A stretch of 14,087 nucleotides of DNA from the NCBI GenBank assembly GCA_002434595.1, contig DJKK01000125.1, positions 1 to 14,087 of the forward strand, in the 5' to 3' direction. Under the pieces are notes generated by a model. That model saw only the letters and a list, made by a program, of their open reading frames with translations, searched no databases and had not been told where the DNA came from. The DNA is from Alphaproteobacteria bacterium UBA6544 (GTDB lineage: Bacteria > Pseudomonadota > Alphaproteobacteria > UBA8366). The position numbers and the translations under genes were made by a program. Numbering within the stretch: position 1 is the first letter of the stretch; each line of letters opens with the position of its first letter. Shown one piece after another: positions 13,606-14,087 of the stretch.

Positions 13606-14087
13606 TTAAGAGACGGCAGCCTTTTTCTGTTCGCTTTGACTGGCCTTCAGTCTTTCGAAGTCCTGCCTTATTTTATCCGTGAATCCGTGTTGCGCCATAT
13701 CCAAGCCGACTCCGATCGCATTAGCGAAACCAACAGCGTCGGTGCCGCCATGGCTCTTGATGACAATTCCGTTCAGACCGAGAAGCATCGCTCCGTTATA
13801 ACGTCGCGGATCGGTCCGCTGCCGCAGGTTATCCAGTGCACGCCGGATAAACAAATAGCCAATCTTAGCCGCGATGCTGCTCTTGAAAGCATCGCGTAAA
13901 AAACTCGTATAGAGTTTGGTCATACCTTCGGCCGTCTTTAGCGCGACGTTACCAGTGAATCCGTCCGTCACAATGACATCTACAGTACCAGCTGGAATAT
14001 CATCGCCCTCGACAAAGCCGAAAAACTCAATCGGTAACGGTGTCTCGTTAAGAATCGCTGCGGCTTCTCGGACTTCTTCCCGCCCCT
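13606..14087 (-). CDS. plsX: phosphate acyltransferase PlsX (N-terminal part outside window)
   Basis: The frame is open to the right edge of the window. The visible 160 residues carry REEVREAAAILNETPLPIEF, FGFVEGDDIPAGTVDVIVTDGFTGN, VALKTAEGMTKLY, RTDPRRYNGAMLLGLNGIVI and KSHGGTDAVGFANAI, the C-terminal half of PlsX. This enzyme makes acyl-phosphate from acyl-ACP for phospholipid synthesis and acts at the inner face of the membrane. The protein ends with a Lys/Ala-rich tail (SEQKKAAVS), one base before fabH. The usual upstream neighbours (yceD, rpmF) would lie outside the window. Confidence 0.95.
   Translation of the reverse strand, partial: GREEVREAAAILNETPLPIEFFGFVEGDDIPAGTVDVIVTDGFTGNVALKTAEGMTKLYTSFLRDAFKSSIAAKIGYLFIRRALDNLRQRTDPRRYNGAMLLGLNGIVIKSHGGTDAVGFANAIGVGLDMAQHGFTDKIRQDFERLKASQSEQKKAAVS

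Overview
The window looks like chromosomal DNA of a fairly GC-rich alphaproteobacterium, probably near the Rhodospirillales. The right end carries the alphaproteobacterial housekeeping block plsX-fabH-ihfA-merR followed by a proline tRNA, and many proteins elsewhere (RidA-like, CoA-binding, O-acetylhomoserine sulfhydrylase, FNT channel) have the wording typical of that class. Assignments come from reading motifs by eye; no database search was possible.

Left part (1-3838): the 3' end of an alpha/beta hydrolase (3-oxoadipate enol-lactonase type), a PuuB/OrdL-like FAD amine oxidase with its own candidate promoter, a decayed DUF1194 (von Willebrand A-like) gene on the minus strand, a RidA/YjgF-family protein lacking the usual catalytic Arg, and a small two-helix membrane protein.

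Middle (4009-7524): a tight plus-strand operon of an enoyl-CoA hydratase-like protein lacking both catalytic Glu residues, a CoA-binding Rossmann protein and O-acetylhomoserine sulfhydrylase. It is followed by two truncated gene remnants lying tail to tail: a second sulfhydrylase-like PLP enzyme (plus) and a gamma-class carbonic anhydrase (minus). Both lose their C-termini at the same point near 7261, which suggests one deletion removed the 3' ends of two convergent genes.

Middle right (7586-10359): a minus-strand operon cutA, formate/nitrite-type channel, MFS transporter. Each downstream start codon directly abuts the upstream stop codon. The carbonic anhydrase remnant follows in the same direction and was probably once its fourth gene. 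A 7-4-7 inverted repeat lies just upstream of cutA. A divergent 91-residue protein of unknown function sits on the other side.

Right part (10360-14087): an unlisted reading frame for a small secreted Cys-rich peptide, with no usable start codon but with a good Rho-independent terminator; a YdcF/DUF218 membrane protein; tRNA-Pro(GGG) with a candidate promoter; then merR, ihfA, fabH and the 3' part of plsX, all on the minus strand. The fatty-acid genes plsX and fabH overlap in function (phospholipid and fatty-acid initiation), while ihfA and merR are regulatory.

The most notable general signal is gene decay: three clear pseudogenes and one probable one lie within about 8.5 kb, interleaved with tightly packed intact operons. 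I found no CRISPR array, insertion sequence or phage gene.
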